NCBI GenBank assembly: GCA_037953745.1
Contig: JBAKBP010003183.1
Coordinates: 1-64,000, forward strand
DNA from: Lithodes maja
Taxonomy: Eukaryota > Arthropoda > Malacostraca > Decapoda > Lithodidae
Length of the DNA: 64,000 nucleotides
Reading direction: 5' to 3'
The notes below the pieces were generated by a model. That model was given only the letters and a program-made list of their open reading frames with translations. It made no database searches and was not told the DNA's origin. The position numbers were made by a program, and so were the translations under genes. Shown here piece by piece: positions 1 to 11,449 of the stretch. Every line of letters starts with the position of its first letter. Position 1 is the first letter of the stretch.

Positions 1-109
1 GCTCAACACTCTAACACCCTGAGGATCATCCCACCAAAACGGTCAGAGATTAACGCAGGATTACGGGGGTCTGCAGAGCGCTGATTGGCCCAACCCTGCT
101 GATCCCCCT

Positions 110-1094
110 TCACACCCAACCCCTCTCGTCCATATGCTTATCCAATTTTATCTTAAAGCTCCCTATCGTTTTTAATCCCACTATAGCACTTGGTAGTCCA
201 TTCCACCCATCTACAACTCTGTTACCAAACCAATATTTGCCTATATCTTTTCTGAAACGAAATTTATCTAATTTGAAACCATTGGTACGAGTTCTTTCGC
301 TATCACTGAGCTTTAGTACATTTGTCATGTCCCCTTTGTTAATCCCACTAACCCACTTGAACACCTCTATCATATCCCCTCTAACTCTGCGTCTCTCTAA
401 CGAATGTAAGCCTAATTTCTTCAACCTTTCTTTATACGGAAGATTTCTAATATTATGGATCATTTTTGTCATTCTACGTTGTACGCTCTCCAATGAATCT
501 ATGTCCATTCTGTAATAAGGACACCAAAATTGAATAGCATAATCCATATGGGGTCTCACTAATGACAAGTAAAGTTTTAAGATAACATCAGCAGTTCTGT
601 TACTCACACTCCTTGAGATGAACCCGAGAATCTTGTTTGCCTTGTTTCGAACGCTTATACACTGTTGTCTAGGCTTCAAATCATTGCTAACAAACACACC
701 TAGATCTTTCTCACAATTCGAGTTTTCTAATTCCACATTAGCTAGTTTATATTTAACATTTGTATGCATCTTCCCTATCTTTAATACCTTGCATTTGTCA
801 ATGTTAAACTTCATCTGCCAATTTACTGACCATTCGTGTAAGGTATCTAGATCCCTTTGGAGGCACTCTATATCTCTATCTGAATCAATTGTTCTCCCCA
901 TTTTGGTATCGTCTGCAAATTTACTTATCCTACTAGTTATACCTAAATCAAGGTCATTTATGTATATAACAAACAACAGAGGACCTAATACAGATCCCTG
1001 GGGGACACCACTTTTGACTGCTCCCCATTCTGACTTCGTACCATTTATGCTGACTCTCTGCTTCCCACCAATTAGGAAAGCATACAGTATGTGA
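110..1094 (-). pseudogene. CR1-like LINE, 3' part of reverse transcriptase
   Basis: Read on the minus strand, this open frame covers the second half of a non-LTR reverse transcriptase and ends in its natural stop at 110. Visible are SGVPQGSVLGPLLF (palm), the catalytic FADDTK box near 920, a CDLGVFVS-like block (KDLGVFVSND), and the CR1-type thumb/C-terminal run LVRPHMDYAIQFW...RRRVRGDMIEVFK. The frame stays open upstream of the first in-frame start codon, to about 1094, where the similarity stops abruptly. The copy is therefore 5'-truncated, as is usual for target-primed retrotransposition; endonuclease and fingers are missing. RT family is certain; assignment to CR1 rather than another Jockey-superfamily clade rests on recognised motifs only. 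Confidence 0.85.
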
Positions 1095-1212
1095 TAGCCG
1101 AGTGATCAAAATGGGGACATGGCAATTTACCGTCAGGTGTCATTACCCTCTCATTACACTCAAACAATCATAACATATAATTATATACTCATAATAAACA
1201 GTTGGTAATAGG

Positions 1213-1456
1213 TATTAGGTACTATAGTCCATTCATTCTAGGTTGGGCAGAAATCGTAACCCCTAACTTCTCATAATTCTCAAAAACGACTAGAGTAATC
1301 GAGCTAATATTTCTACCAAATAGGAAGACTTGGCTAGGGAATATGTGTATAAATTGACAGCTCATTATTTTGCTCTGGCGCTTCTCGAGTTAATTTACAG
1401 AGGTTAGAGATTACGATTCCTGCCCAACCTAGAATGAACGGACTATAGTACACTAC
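1213..1456. repeat. Palindromic MITE, CTATAGT-ended family
   Basis: The ends are inverted copies of each other: CTATAGTCCATTCATTCTAG near 1222 and its complement near 1425-1447. They are followed inside by GTTGGGCAGAAATCGTAA and its complement. Relatives with the same layout and internal CTAGAGTAA...GGGCTG words lie at about 3228-3400, 9270-9400, 40136-40300 and 44866-45084. No coding capacity. Confidence 0.7.
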
Positions 1457-1688
1457 AAGATAATACTGTAGTTCCCCGGGGTTGGACCTAAATTCCATAT
1501 GATAGAAAAAATAAATAGGTCTATCTTCCCATTGTTTCATTATTATGGGACCAATATGACTAAATTATTTCTAGATTATACTACACTCTGCTCAACTGAA
1601 CGTGGCAACAAATGCTCATCTCCTCTAATTATGATTATGAATAAGCATGACTGACTCACAGTCAGGGAACATACAATTAAATCCTATC

Positions 1689-2051
1689 TTTAAGGGGGGA
1701 TGGTTCACTTTTTGGGCGATTTTTGCATGTATTCATTATTTGTCTAGTTTCTTCCCTAGACCTTCATCAAATGTAAAACAAATATCCATTAGATCCCCCT
1801 TCTAGATTAATTTGTAAATTTTTCGGTAGAAAAAATTCCCGGCCGAAGGCCGGTTCTTCCAACATTACAGGCTCACTATCGTTCGCCAGGAATAAAATCG
1901 GCACCTAATAGCACGAAAGATCTAAATATTTACGAAGAAGTGGGGCGAAAGGTCTTAAAATCGACTAACTAATGGGGCAAACATCTGAACACTAATGAGG
2001 CTAAACATGAGGGGGAAAGTGAACCAGAAAACCGGCCCATGTCCCCTTAAA
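1689..2051. repeat. MITE with TTTAAGGGG inverted ends
   Basis: Left end TTTAAGGGGGGATGG and right end complement TTTAAGGGGACATGG form terminal inverted repeats. Inside are the words TTAGATCCCCCTTCTAGATT, TTTTCGGTAGAAAAA and GGGGCGAAAGGTCTTAAAAT. These recur at 2788-3001, 7505-7760, 12884-13618, 38715-39185 and 48283-48690, so this is a dispersed non-autonomous DNA transposon family. Confidence 0.65.
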
Positions 2052-2787
2052 CATCTATAGGGGATGCTAAAAATACAAGATGTATGCAGACTAGAAGAAT
2101 CAGTTGAATAAAGTTGTATATATGCTCATCGCCAGTAATATGCATATGTGTATTAAATCTGAATACCAACTATTTACGAAGTAGTAATTAAACTAGTAAC
2201 TTGTTAAAACCACCTAAACCATGCACTGACAAATGTAAAAGATTAGTGGTTTATTCTGGTACCGGTAGTTGGTTTGGAATAAATAGTCTGATGAACTAAA
2301 AACTAAAATGATGAACTAAAAACTATCACCAACCATGTGACTTTTAAGATCAAAACAAACCAATACATATAAGACATTCATTGATGCAGTGTCATGTTGA
2401 TACTATATACAAATGTGTAATGTCCTATGCAATAACACTGATTCTGTTAACATAGTGTATCCCTAGATATAATAGTGTGTGTATGTATAACGAGTTACTA
2501 TTCATGTATTGTACAGTCACTACAGTGTTTTATCTGTGTATAAGACGTATACTTGTTAATTAAGCTCATACACACAATTTCATTTAATGAGTTCAGCCTA
2601 TATTCAAATCGACCTATACTATTATAGGCTTACTATGTAGCCTAATTGTTTATAAGCAAAATGAAGCGTTTTAATTTGAAAGTGAACAGTGGTGTGTGAA
2701 GTAGCCTTTGAAACTGAATAATGAAGAACTGTTATATAAACAAATGCTAACATAACTGTGAGGTGAAGAGTGGGATAAGGTGCAAGC
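2052..2787. other. AT-rich intergenic stretch without recognisable feature
   Basis: No long frame, RNA gene or clear repeat structure was recognised here. There are scattered short words shared with neighbouring elements only. Confidence 0.5.
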
Positions 2788-3001
2788 TTAAGGGGAGATT
2801 TTCACTTGAGGGTATAATCCTGGACTCCCTTCTCCCTCATATTCAGTCCCATTCGTTTTGATATTATATAAGATGTTCGCCCCATTAGTTAGGCGATTTT
2901 AAGACCTTTTGTGTCATTTAGGTGTCGAGGAATTTAGGAATTTATCTCGAAGGGGGCTTAGGGAGCGAACTAAAAAAAACACATCCCCATAGCTTGAACG
3001 C
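2788..3001. repeat. Degenerate copy of the TTTAAGGGG MITE family
   Basis: Starts CTTAAGGGGAGATTTTCACT and carries GTTCGCCCCATTAGTTAGGC and TTTTAAGACCTTTTGTG, in the opposite orientation to the copy at 1689-2051. Compared with 12884-13618 the middle part with the GGCGAGCGATAGCGAG word is deleted. Confidence 0.55.
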
Positions 3002-3439
3002 CTGAACCTGAAACACTGGCTGTTGACAATTAACCCCTTCAGGACGACGATAACATAATTATAACCTATATTGTATTCTGCCTAACATTAGACGATGTAG
3101 CCTACTATTTGGCTTAGAAATAGGCGTCTATACTATCTGGCAAGTAGGAATTAAACCTATTTAGAGTAACGCCTTCAATAGATAATGCACGTGTGTCCGT
3201 TTTGTATAACACTACAGTTTATATACATATGTAGGCTAGAAATATTGACCACTAACCTCTTCTAACTAAAAAAGGACTTGACCATCTGAGACAATAGTTA
3301 TACTATTTGGGGAGAGTCAACCTGTATAGCCTATAGGTGTACACATTTACAGCTCATTTGCTCTAGCCCTCTCTGAGTTACACAAGATTGTCACGAATAA
3401 GGCCTACCTATGGTTAATTGAATATAAACTATATTAACT

Positions 3440-3684
3440 AGCGGCTTGCTGGTGTAGTGACTAGCGTCTTGGACTTCCACCCAGAAGGCCCAGGATCGCG
3501 CCCACGCTCGGCGCATCAAAGGTTTTTCACAAGCACTGAATCGTTACCGTCCCTCATGAGCAAGGGGATGGGCTAGTAGTACTGCCCCAATGGAAGTACT
3601 GTACGCCTAATCGGCCTTATTGGGTTATCCTTAGCTGGTTACTATTAACTGGCTTTAACTATTATTATTATTATTATTACCTCT
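3440..3684 (+). repeat. tRNA-derived SINE with (ATT)n tail
   Basis: A tRNA-like head begins near 3445: GCTGGTGTAGTGACTAGCG resembles a box A region and AGGATCGCGCCC near 3493 resembles box B (GGTTCGANTCC). A non-tRNA body follows, and the copy ends in ATTATTATTATTATT at about 3660-3680. A second copy with the same head, the AGCAAGG body word and an ATT-rich tail lies at 45748-45985. The anticodon arm is not tRNA-like enough for a functional tRNA. Confidence 0.65.
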
Positions 3685-4120
3685 ACGGTAAACCAAGACG
3701 CACATGTTCTTAGTGGCATTATGGCTAACCTAACATTAGATAATTTTCCTCGGCTTAGGAAGGATCAGTGGGAGTTAAAAGACTGCACGCAACATATTTG
3801 ACCCCCATTCGATCCCTAGCTGAATAAAGTCTCCTAATGTTAGTTAGAATATAGTGAACAAGTATCATACTACTAAGAGGGTTAATACACTCAGAAAATG
3901 TCACAATAAATAAATATATATAAATAAATAAATAAATAAATAAAACATAACTATATAAACATAAAACCTACATTAAAGCACACAAACTTGATCTTTGGAA
4001 CCCAGCAAACGTTTTAGCAATCATTTTCTCTGAACCGCCCACTGATATGTTTGTTTTATCACAACTGTACACAATGGCCCGGAAACGTTTATGTAAGTGT
4101 AGAGTGAGAGATTTTGACGG

Positions 4121-4312
4121 TTAACCCCTTCAAGATCCGTGTACGCATTGTTTACGTGTTCTGGTTATTAGAAAACGAATATATTTCAGATTAGGAAGGG
4201 TATAAGTTCTTTACGCTTATAATTCCAACAGATCCTTCCTAAACTATATATATCCGTCTAATGATAGCCAGAATAAACTGTTAAAAAGCGTGATAATCTT
4301 CAAAGGGTTGAA
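4121..4312. repeat. Short TTAA-flanked MITE (degenerate)
   Basis: Left TTAACCCCTTCAAGATCC and right complement TTCAACCCTTTGAAGATT are imperfect inverted repeats about 185 bp apart. The form resembles the piggyBac-type MITEs elsewhere in the window, but the right TTAA is interrupted, so the call is tentative. Confidence 0.4.
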
Positions 4313-4383
4313 CAGGACGTCGGATATGATGATAATGACGATGGTGATGATGATAATGGTAATTATGATAATAACCCGTGACT

Positions 4384-4594
4384 ATAGTCTGTTTATTTCC
4401 AGCTGATGTTAAATTGAACCCTTTAGCAACTGATTTCTCGAGACCTAATGGGAAAATATGAAACTACTATGTCTCTGCCTCGTATAAATACAAAATTTTC
4501 ATAATTAACACTATATTTCGCTACAAAATCGTCGTAATAGCCGAGTAAACAAGATGTAGACATGGCAATTTACCCTCAGCTGGACTTTTTTATA
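4384..4594. repeat. CAGCTGA-ended MITE, copy 1
   Basis: Begins CCAGCTGATGTTAAATTG and ends with the inverted counterpart GGCAATTTACCCTCAGCTGG. The internal words TATGAAACTACTATG and TAGCCGAGTAAACA recur in reverse at 6650-6875 and again at 47452-47632. The end word alone (GACATGGCAATTTACCGTCA) is also at 1115-1136. Confidence 0.6.
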
Positions 4595-4837
4595 GTAATA
4601 TTTGTTTCACATTAGGCTATAGAACACTCAAGCCGATATCACACGAGTGCCTTTCCATCAACATTTATCCTCAACACTTGTTTGACCATAATATAATCTC
4701 GTGTGTGATTTTCAGGGGGTTTATTGAGATCGTATTTACCTCTCTTGAGTGCTAGAGGTATATTATATGGTAAACAAAATCGTCCACGGTAGCCAGAATA
4801 TGATGAAAAGTACGTCATCGAGCTGAAGGGATTAATA

Positions 4838-5030
4838 GTGACGATGATGAAGATGATAAAGATTACACTAATGATTACGGTGATTACAATGTTAATGATG
4901 ATGAAGATATTGAGGCAGATTACAATGATGCTGATGATAACGCTGAAGATGATGGTCAAAAAAATTATGATACCCAATACAATGATAATGCTGATGATAT
5001 GCAGTGATGATGATGATTAATACATGGCTG
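4838..5030. repeat. GAT/GATGAT low-complexity tract
   Basis: Runs of GATGAT, AATGAT and GATTAC make spurious frames in both directions (repetitive Met/Ile or Asp/Asn proteins). A similar shorter tract is at 4325-4375. Not coding. Confidence 0.8.
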
Positions 5031-5477
5031 CTGATGATAATTATTACAATTTATGATACACCCTGCTCTAGGTAATTAACCTGTAATTACTGAGTCATAG
5101 ATAACGTTAGATTTATTGGTCTATTTGTCACTGAATTATATTATAGTCATTGGTTATCATAAAGCCGGTGTCACACGAGCGCTTTTTCCTCCATTTTCGA
5201 CGAGTTATTTTTCGATGAGTAAGTTTGTTCTCGTACTCGTTATATTTATTTTGGTATTGAAATTGACAACAAGACTGAATGTGTATGGTTTTAAAAGAAT
5301 GAAATAATATATAGCTTTAATTAAAAAGATGCCAGATCTCAATTGCCTGAAAAGAATTGCCGGAAAAAATCGCTCGTGTGACATCGCCTTAATAAGAGAA
5401 TGTTTACTTGTATAAATTAATGTATAATTACCAAACCGAGGACAAACACGTAGGCTAAAGCTTTACAAAATTGTCTA

Positions 5478-5690
5478 ATGAAGTACAGTTACTCGCAATA
5501 CTTGAATGACACCATTATTATCATTAATATCATTACCACCACCAACATCATCACCATCATTGTAGTTGCCATCATTATCACTGTAATAATCATCATCACT
5601 ATCGTCGCCATCACCATAAATATCATCATTATCAGCATCATCATTACCACTACCACCACCGTTATCATTGTAATTATACAGTATAAGCAT
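5478..5690. repeat. ATT/ACC/ATC trinucleotide-rich tract
   Basis: Imperfect CATCAT, ATTATC and ACCACC runs. They explain the long but compositionally trivial frames on both strands (all-isoleucine/threonine or Gly/Asp/Asn). Confidence 0.8.
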
Positions 5691-5988
5691 CACCATGGTA
5701 AAACTTCTGTATACTATAGTCATTATACCATGAGCATCACTGTGCAAGTACGTAGCCTACCTCTCTGAGCACTATTGTAGGCTATATATCAATCATAAAG
5801 CCATATATTTTACCGGTATACTGTTCAATGAAAAGCAAATTCCATCTAAATACCAGTCACGATGCTTATATTCACATAATGTTTACATAAATAAAAACGT
5901 AAAATATCCGGGAACTGTTCTAGTGACTGTGCAGTAACAGATATCTGGATTGTATGGAGTGACTGGCATTCCATCTATATGGAGTAGG

Positions 5989-6011
5989 TCATATATATAT
6001 ATATATATGTG

Positions 6012-6062
<51 letters not shown>
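5989..6062. repeat. (AT)n microsatellite followed by T- and G-rich tract
   Basis: Two (AT)n blocks separated by GTGCCT, followed by TTTTGTTTTGTTTT and a G run to about 6102. Apparent frames here encode only Tyr/Ile repeats. Confidence 0.95.
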
Positions 6063-6066
<4 letters not shown>

Positions 6067-6649
6067 TTTTTTGTTTTGTTTTGTTTTTTTTTGGGGGGGG
6101 GATAGCAAACCTGTAACCTAGTGGAAATCTCCCTTCGGCAGGGACATTTTCCGATCGAAAAATGTACAAATATAACTTGAAGGGAGTCTTTAAGTTTGAA
6201 GGAGTCTGGGAATGCGCTTTTGTTAGCCAAAGGGAATAACTATAATACATAACTCGAGGCAAAAGCAACCAAATCTTCAAAAAATATTTAAAACACAAAT
6301 ATAATAACCCGCAACAGGTTGGATCAGATAGAGTTAAAAGGAATATCACACAAGAGATTGTATTATGGTCAAACTTGTATTGCGGATAAATAGTGAGGGA
6401 AAGACGCTCGTGAGATTATCGGTTCGTGTGAACACTTAATTGTGTTCTATAGCCTAATGTGAAACAAATATTACCAGTCACCGGTTACTAAGAATAGGCC
6501 TACATGAGGACTGTCAAGAAAATATGATTACAGATTATGAGCAAGCTTATGGGTCAACTATAGATTTTGACTATGTACCAAGATACATTATGTGGTGATG
6601 ATGTTCATAGAGATTATTAAGATAAATGGGTATTAAACTTTTTATAGTT

Positions 6650-6875
6650 TATTTTTGTCCAGCTGACGGTAAATTGCCATGTCTCTAACTTGACTATTCG
6701 GCTAATACGAAGATTTTGAAGCGAAATACATTGCTAATTATGAACACTTTGTATTTATATGATGCAGAGCCATAGTAGTTTCATATTTGTCATTAAGTAT
6801 TGAGAAATCAGCTGCTAAGGGCTTCAATTTAGCATCAGCTGAAAAAACAAAAAAACAAGAAGACTGACTATAGTA
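6650..6875. repeat. CAGCTGA-ended MITE, copy 2 (inverted)
   Basis: Starts GTCCAGCTGACGGTAAATTG and ends near TTCAATTTAGCATCAGCTG. It is the reverse-oriented counterpart of 4384-4594, sharing CATAGTAGTTTCATATTTG and CTATTCGGCTAATACG. Confidence 0.6.
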
Positions 6876-7023
6876 GCCTATAGGTCTACCCTTGGTGCAT
6901 TTGTTCATTTTATCCTGGGTATCATTAGACGATTTTATTCTGCTTAGGATGAATCTAGGAGTCCAAAAAAATTATAAGTGATATATTTAACTGTTTTGAT
7001 ACAAGAGGTCCTTTCTTAATTGT

Positions 7024-7432
7024 TTAACCCATTGGCTGCGGCTATGTTTGGGCTATTTAGGGCATATGCAGACACTCCTGAATGATAAATCAAGCATCTG
7101 CATTAAATGAAGTGTATTCTGCCGAAAACTAGGCAAAAATAGCTTCAAAATGAGACCAGAACGGACCCCGTACGTGGTCTGGTTCACCCGCAGCGGTGCC
7201 AGCGAAACGCGGGAAACCCGCTATTTGGTAGCACTCGCTCGCTTGGCTACACTGTTGTGAGAGAGACAGTCTACCTCAGTGAGCCGCTCGCTGCTCTGAG
7301 GGACGGAGGTGGGCCCCTCACGCTCCCGCCCACTGACACTCGATTTTTATGATTTTTACAGGCTTTTAAAGCCTGGAAATTGCTGTAACTTGCCAGGACG
7401 TTCCAGAATGTCACCCGCAGCGAAAGGGTTAA
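7024..7432. mobile_element. piggyBac-type MITE (TTAA ends)
   Basis: TTAA at 7024-7027 and 7429-7432 flank a 401-bp body with imperfect inverted ends, CCCATTGGCTGCGG and, at the right, the complement CCCTTTCGCTGCGGG. TTAA target duplication with CCC-starting ends is the piggyBac pattern. No coding region. Confidence 0.65.
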
Positions 7433-7440
7433 AATGTTCT

Positions 7441-7804
7441 AGTGTTAACAATAATACTGCTACTACAATAATAATAATAATAATAATGACAATGTTTTAT
7501 TTTCCTCTATAGACCATCAAACTTTAAAACAAAAACATCCAATAGTAGGCCTACCTTCTAGATTAATATTTTTCGGTAGAAAAATGTCTTTGCCAAAGGC
7601 CGGTTGCTCCTAAATTACAGGCTCACTATCGTTTGCCAGGAAAACAAATCGACAGCTAAATAGCACGCAAGGTCTCAATATTGTCAAAAAATGGGGCGAA
7701 ATGTCTTAAAATCGACGAACTAATGGGTCAAACATCTTAAAATCTGAAAACTATTGGGGTCTTGTTTCTTACGTTAAAGCATAATAGTATTGGTCCTGGT
7801 ATTG
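7441..7804. repeat. ATA-repeat plus copy of TTTAAGGGG MITE family
   Basis: Contains (ATA)n at about 7466-7490. Then come TTTTTCGGTAGAAAAATG, a cytosine-poor relative of the 1689-2051 element, and GGGGCGAAATGTCTTAAAAT. The ends are not well preserved. Confidence 0.5.
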
Positions 7805-7807
7805 GTG

Positions 7808-8443
7808 TTAACCTCTGAAGTGCGCATGGGGGTAATTGAAAACGTCCCCCTGTGCTGACGTATTTGAGGTGTTTCCGTCACTAAAATATTCATTGTACCA
7901 TTAATAGCATTAATAATTATCCATATGCGCCTATTATGGGTTGATTATAAAGGTATTAACCTGAAACAACAATAAAACGAGTGAAAACAGCGTTTGGATG
8001 GTCAAAATCGGAGATATAGCCCGCGAGTTGTATAATGTATGGGTGAGGCAAACTGCTATCCCGCCAATTTCCCCCAAGGCCACTGAGACACAGTCGATCG
8101 ATACTCTCTCTCTCTCTCTTGCACTCGCTTGCTATCAGTGATGACAACACCCTGCTTGCAACTCGCTAATGTTAGCACGAAAATATACCTCAGAATAAGG
8201 GAATAATAGGGAAAATAGGTGATAACTGAAGGAGAGGAGGAAAGTGGGGAAGGAGGGGAGGTAGAGGACTGAGATTTTGCATGACCCAGGGGCCAAAAAA
8301 AAATAAAAAAATAAAAAAATAAAAATATATATATATTTTTTTTTCTATGTCAAAAGTTGATTTTTTATTTTACTTACTCACAAGAGTCTTCCCGCAGTCC
8401 GCCGGGGGAACTCTTAAGAGTCTCCCGGCAGCTCCCGGGTTAA
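7808..8443. mobile_element. TTAA-flanked non-autonomous element, paired family copy A
   Basis: TTAA at 7808-7811 and 8440-8443. The internal segment around 7970-8030 aligns with 8670-8720 of the next element (GAAAACAGCGTTTGGATGGT against GGAAAAGCATTTGGGTGGTG), followed in both by a GGAGGGGAGG-rich stretch and a poly-A or poly-T tract. The terminal inverted repeats are weak in this copy. Confidence 0.5.
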
Positions 8444-8510
8444 GGGGCAATGGGAACGTTGAAGCTGAAACTCCTATTACATAAGCTGCCGGACTAAAGG
8501 AAGTAAATCA

Positions 8511-9158
8511 TTAACCTGTTAAGCGCTAAATAGCCCTAGGAGCTAGGGTAGTTATTTGTGTATTTCTAGCCTTGGATTCTGACAGAATTCGTTATATTTA
8601 CAATATTGACCATTATTTGTTTTCGGTATGCTTTTATTTTACATATATGATGTATATATGAACCTTCAAGAGTGCTAAAATAAGTGGGAAAAGCATTTGG
8701 GTGGTGAAAACCGAAGATATTGGCCACCCGGTCGTAATGTCAGGCGAGAGAGAGCTGCAGTCAACCCTCCTCTCTCGCTGTCTGTGAGGTAACTGAGGGC
8801 GGCGGGGCGGTCTGGGCTGGTGTGTGTGTGGTACATATCGATCTTTTCTGCAACCCACTTGTGCTACATTATCGCGGGAGAGAAAAATAACCGATAAATG
8901 ATGATAATAAGAGGGAAAATAGGTGATAATTGAGGAGGGGAGGGAGGGGGGAATAAGGTGGGGAAGGAAGGGAGGGGGGTGGGTGAGATTTACATGGATG
9001 AGTACTGGAGGGGAATTATCTCACCTAGAGACAAATTTTTTTTTTTTGATAGGCCCTTTTTTTTTTTGGAAAGCTTTTTTTATGGTCCTGCTTCCGTGAG
9101 GCCTATCGCGTTCCCTATAGGAAGCCTTCCGTGAGGCCTATCGCGCTTGCCGGGTTAA
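8511..9158. mobile_element. TTAA-flanked non-autonomous element, paired family copy B
   Basis: TTAA at 8511-8514 and 9155-9158. Left end CCTGTTAAGCGCTAAATAG and right end complement CCCGGCAAGCGCGATAGG are imperfect inverted repeats. A 21-bp-scale GCCTATCGCG unit is repeated just inside the right end (9100 and 9137). Confidence 0.55.
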
Positions 9159-9608
9159 TCGATCAAACCCGTTTATATAACATCGATCGAGTACACCACC
9201 AAAGAAAACTCGACGCATATTTAGAGTAACTTTTTAGCGATACTCACTATACTCTATATCACTATTGTATGTTCACTATAGCTAGGCCAGAAATATTGAT
9301 CCCCAACTTCTTATAGCTGAAAAAGGGCTAGAGTAAACGGGCTGTAGATTGCCCCGCATATAAGCCTATATTACTTCCTCATTGTTCGATCTCCATTAAT
9401 GGTTGAAATATCAGCTCTATTACTCCTATCCTTTTTGTTATACTTATTCCATTGAGGATTATGACATGTTTATTTTAGCTATAATATCATTAGGTGATGT
9501 TATTTAAGCTTAGGGAGGATATCAAGGAATCAAATGGGAAAATACAATATTAGCTAACTTTATGACTTCCAAAATGTCATGACAGTATCGTCTAATAATA
9601 GCTAGAAG

Positions 9609-9858
9609 AAAAAGGGGGTAGGATGTAGTGAGCCATCTTTGTTTACATTACGCGTAGTGGCGTCGGACCTTTCCCATCATGTTCCCGTCTATTTTAACCT
9701 AACCTACCTAACCTAGTATTCATGTAGTAATGACAGGGGGCAAATAGCAGAAAATATAGCGTCGAAATAGACGGGAACGTAAGTGTGACCGCGGCGATCG
9801 CCCTATGTAAACAATGACGACCGTACGCCCGAACTCTACATCCATCCCGAAAAAGGAA
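9609..9858. repeat. Fold-back element, ATGTAG-ended family (copy 1)
   Basis: Left GGATGTAGTGAGCCATC...GTTTACATTACGCG and right CCCTATGTAAAC...CGTACGCCCGAACTCTACATCC are inverted. Both arms carry GTTCCCGTCTATTTTA or its complement (AATAGACGGGAAC). AACCTAACCT repeats occupy the middle. Larger relatives are at 15571-16551 and around 21690-21763/23835-23862. Confidence 0.65.
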
Positions 9859-9952
9859 GAAATGTCTATAAATACTGAAGGGATTGAGAGGATAGGGGGT
9901 GATTTCAGGCCTACTGTATTTGTGTATATTTATAGTGAATAGACTGTAGTGA

Positions 9953-11449
9953 TACATGCATAATGGATATGTACCACAATCCCTAAAAGAAGGTACTGTC
10001 ACACCAATACACAAAGGGGGCAGTAAAGGCATAGCCAAAAATTACAGACCAGTGGTGCTGACGTCACATCTTATTAAAATCATAGAAAGAACAATACGAG
10101 CTAAGATGGTCAGCTACCTGGATGATAACGAGGCATTCAACGAGGGTCAACATGGCTTTAGACAAGGCCGCTCCTGCCTTTCACAACTACTATCACACTA
10201 CGACAAAATCCTACAGGATATTCAAGACGGAGAAAATGTAGACGTCATATATCTAGATTTCGCCAAAGCTTTTGACAAGGTGGACCATGGGATCCTTCTA
10301 CATAAACTCAAATCACTGGGAATAGGGGGAGACCTTGGAAGATGGCTCCACAGCTTCATCACCAACAGAAAACAAAGAGTCACGGTTCAAGGAAGCCTAT
10401 CAGAAGCAGGAGGGGTCATCAGCGGAGTACCACAAGGATCAGTACTGGGACCTCTCCTATTCCTCATCATGATAGGAGACATCGACAGGGACCTGGAACA
10501 CTCAACAGCCTCATCGTTTGCAGACGACACCAGACTCATGAAGAAAATCACCTCACAACATGATGCACAGCTACTACAACAAGACTTGGACAAAATCCTG
10601 AAGTGGGCAGAAGAAAACAACATGGCCCTAAACGGAGACAAGTTCGAGCTTCTAAGGTACGGGAACAAGAGAGCACTACAAAACGACACCAACTACAAAA
10701 GTGGACAGCAAGAAATTACCGCCAAAGACACAGTGAAGGACTTGGGAGTAAATATGAGCAGTGACGCCACTTTTTCCCAGCATATTACCAAAGCCACAAC
10801 AACAGCAAAACAAATAGCAGGCTGGATCCTGAGAACCTTCCACACAAGAAATGAGAGGTGTATGTTAACACTGTGGAAGTCACTGGTCCTACCACGACTG
10901 GAGTACTGCTCTCAGCTCTGGTCTCCCCAAAAAGTAGGAGAAATAACAGAAATCGAAGCCACCCAGAGGACATTCACCAGTAAAATCCACGGGTTTCAAC
11001 ACCTTAACTACTGGGAGAGACTCAAGGAGCTGCAGCTGTACTCACTTCAAAGACGTAGGGAGAGATACATCATCATCTACGTCTGGAAGATTTTGGAAAA
11101 AAAGGTGCCAAATCCAAACATCCAAGAGACTCAACACCAAAGGCGAGGGAGGCTGTGCTATGTGAGGACTACGCCGGGATCAACACAAAAAATCAAATCC
11201 CTGATCCATCACAGCTTTACATACAACGGAACCAGACTGTTCAACTGCATACCAGCCCCTCTCAGGAACATGACCGGGGTGTCTCCAGACACCTTCAAGA
11301 AACACTTGGACATGTGGCTGGCCAAAATACTGGACCGGCCACCAACACCAGGATACCCCAGCACCAACTCCAACCGACTTCTAGAATGGAGAGTGGAAGA
11401 AAGGGAGCTGCCTGGTCGCAGTGGAGCCCCAGCTCAACTGTGTCACTAA
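9953..11449 (+). CDS. LINE reverse transcriptase ORF, 5'-truncated but open
   Basis: A 497-residue frame encodes the reverse transcriptase of a Jockey/CR1-superfamily LINE. It opens inside the fingers (VPQSLKEGTVTPIHKGG, NYRPVVLTS) and carries the palm motifs YLDFAKAFDKVDH, SGVPQGSVLGPLLF and the catalytic FADDTR. After these come KDLGVNMSSD, a thumb segment LVLPRLEYCSQLW and the C-terminal FNCIPAPLRNMTG region; it ends at a natural stop. An in-frame stop lies just before the first Met (TGA at 9950-9952), and no endonuclease precedes it. The insertion is therefore 5'-truncated, although its remaining frame is uninterrupted, suggesting a fairly recent copy. Functional expression is unlikely. 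Clade within the superfamily is not settled. Confidence 0.88.
   Translation, partial: YMHNGYVPQSLKEGTVTPIHKGGSKGIAKNYRPVVLTSHLIKIIERTIRAKMVSYLDDNEAFNEGQHGFRQGRSCLSQLLSHYDKILQDIQDGENVDVIYLDFAKAFDKVDHGILLHKLKSLGIGGDLGRWLHSFITNRKQRVTVQGSLSEAGGVISGVPQGSVLGPLLFLIMIGDIDRDLEHSTASSFADDTRLMKKITSQHDAQLLQQDLDKILKWAEENNMALNGDKFELLRYGNKRALQNDTNYKSGQQEITAKDTVKDLGVNMSSDATFSQHITKATTTAKQIAGWILRTFHTRNERCMLTLWKSLVLPRLEYCSQLWSPQKVGEITEIEATQRTFTSKIHGFQHLNYWERLKELQLYSLQRRRERYIIIYVWKILEKKVPNPNIQETQHQRRGRLCYVRTTPGSTQKIKSLIHHSFTYNGTRLFNCIPAPLRNMTGVSPDTFKKHLDMWLAKILDRPPTPGYPSTNSNRLLEWRVEERELPGRSGAPAQLCH

Noticed and set aside
237..1094. Long plus-strand frames opposite the CR1 reverse transcriptase
   Set aside because: They are antisense shadows of the minus-strand RT frame and encode no recognisable motif.
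4639..5768. Frames rich in Ile/Met or Asp/Asn
   Set aside because: They come from GAT/ATT trinucleotide repeats on either strand.
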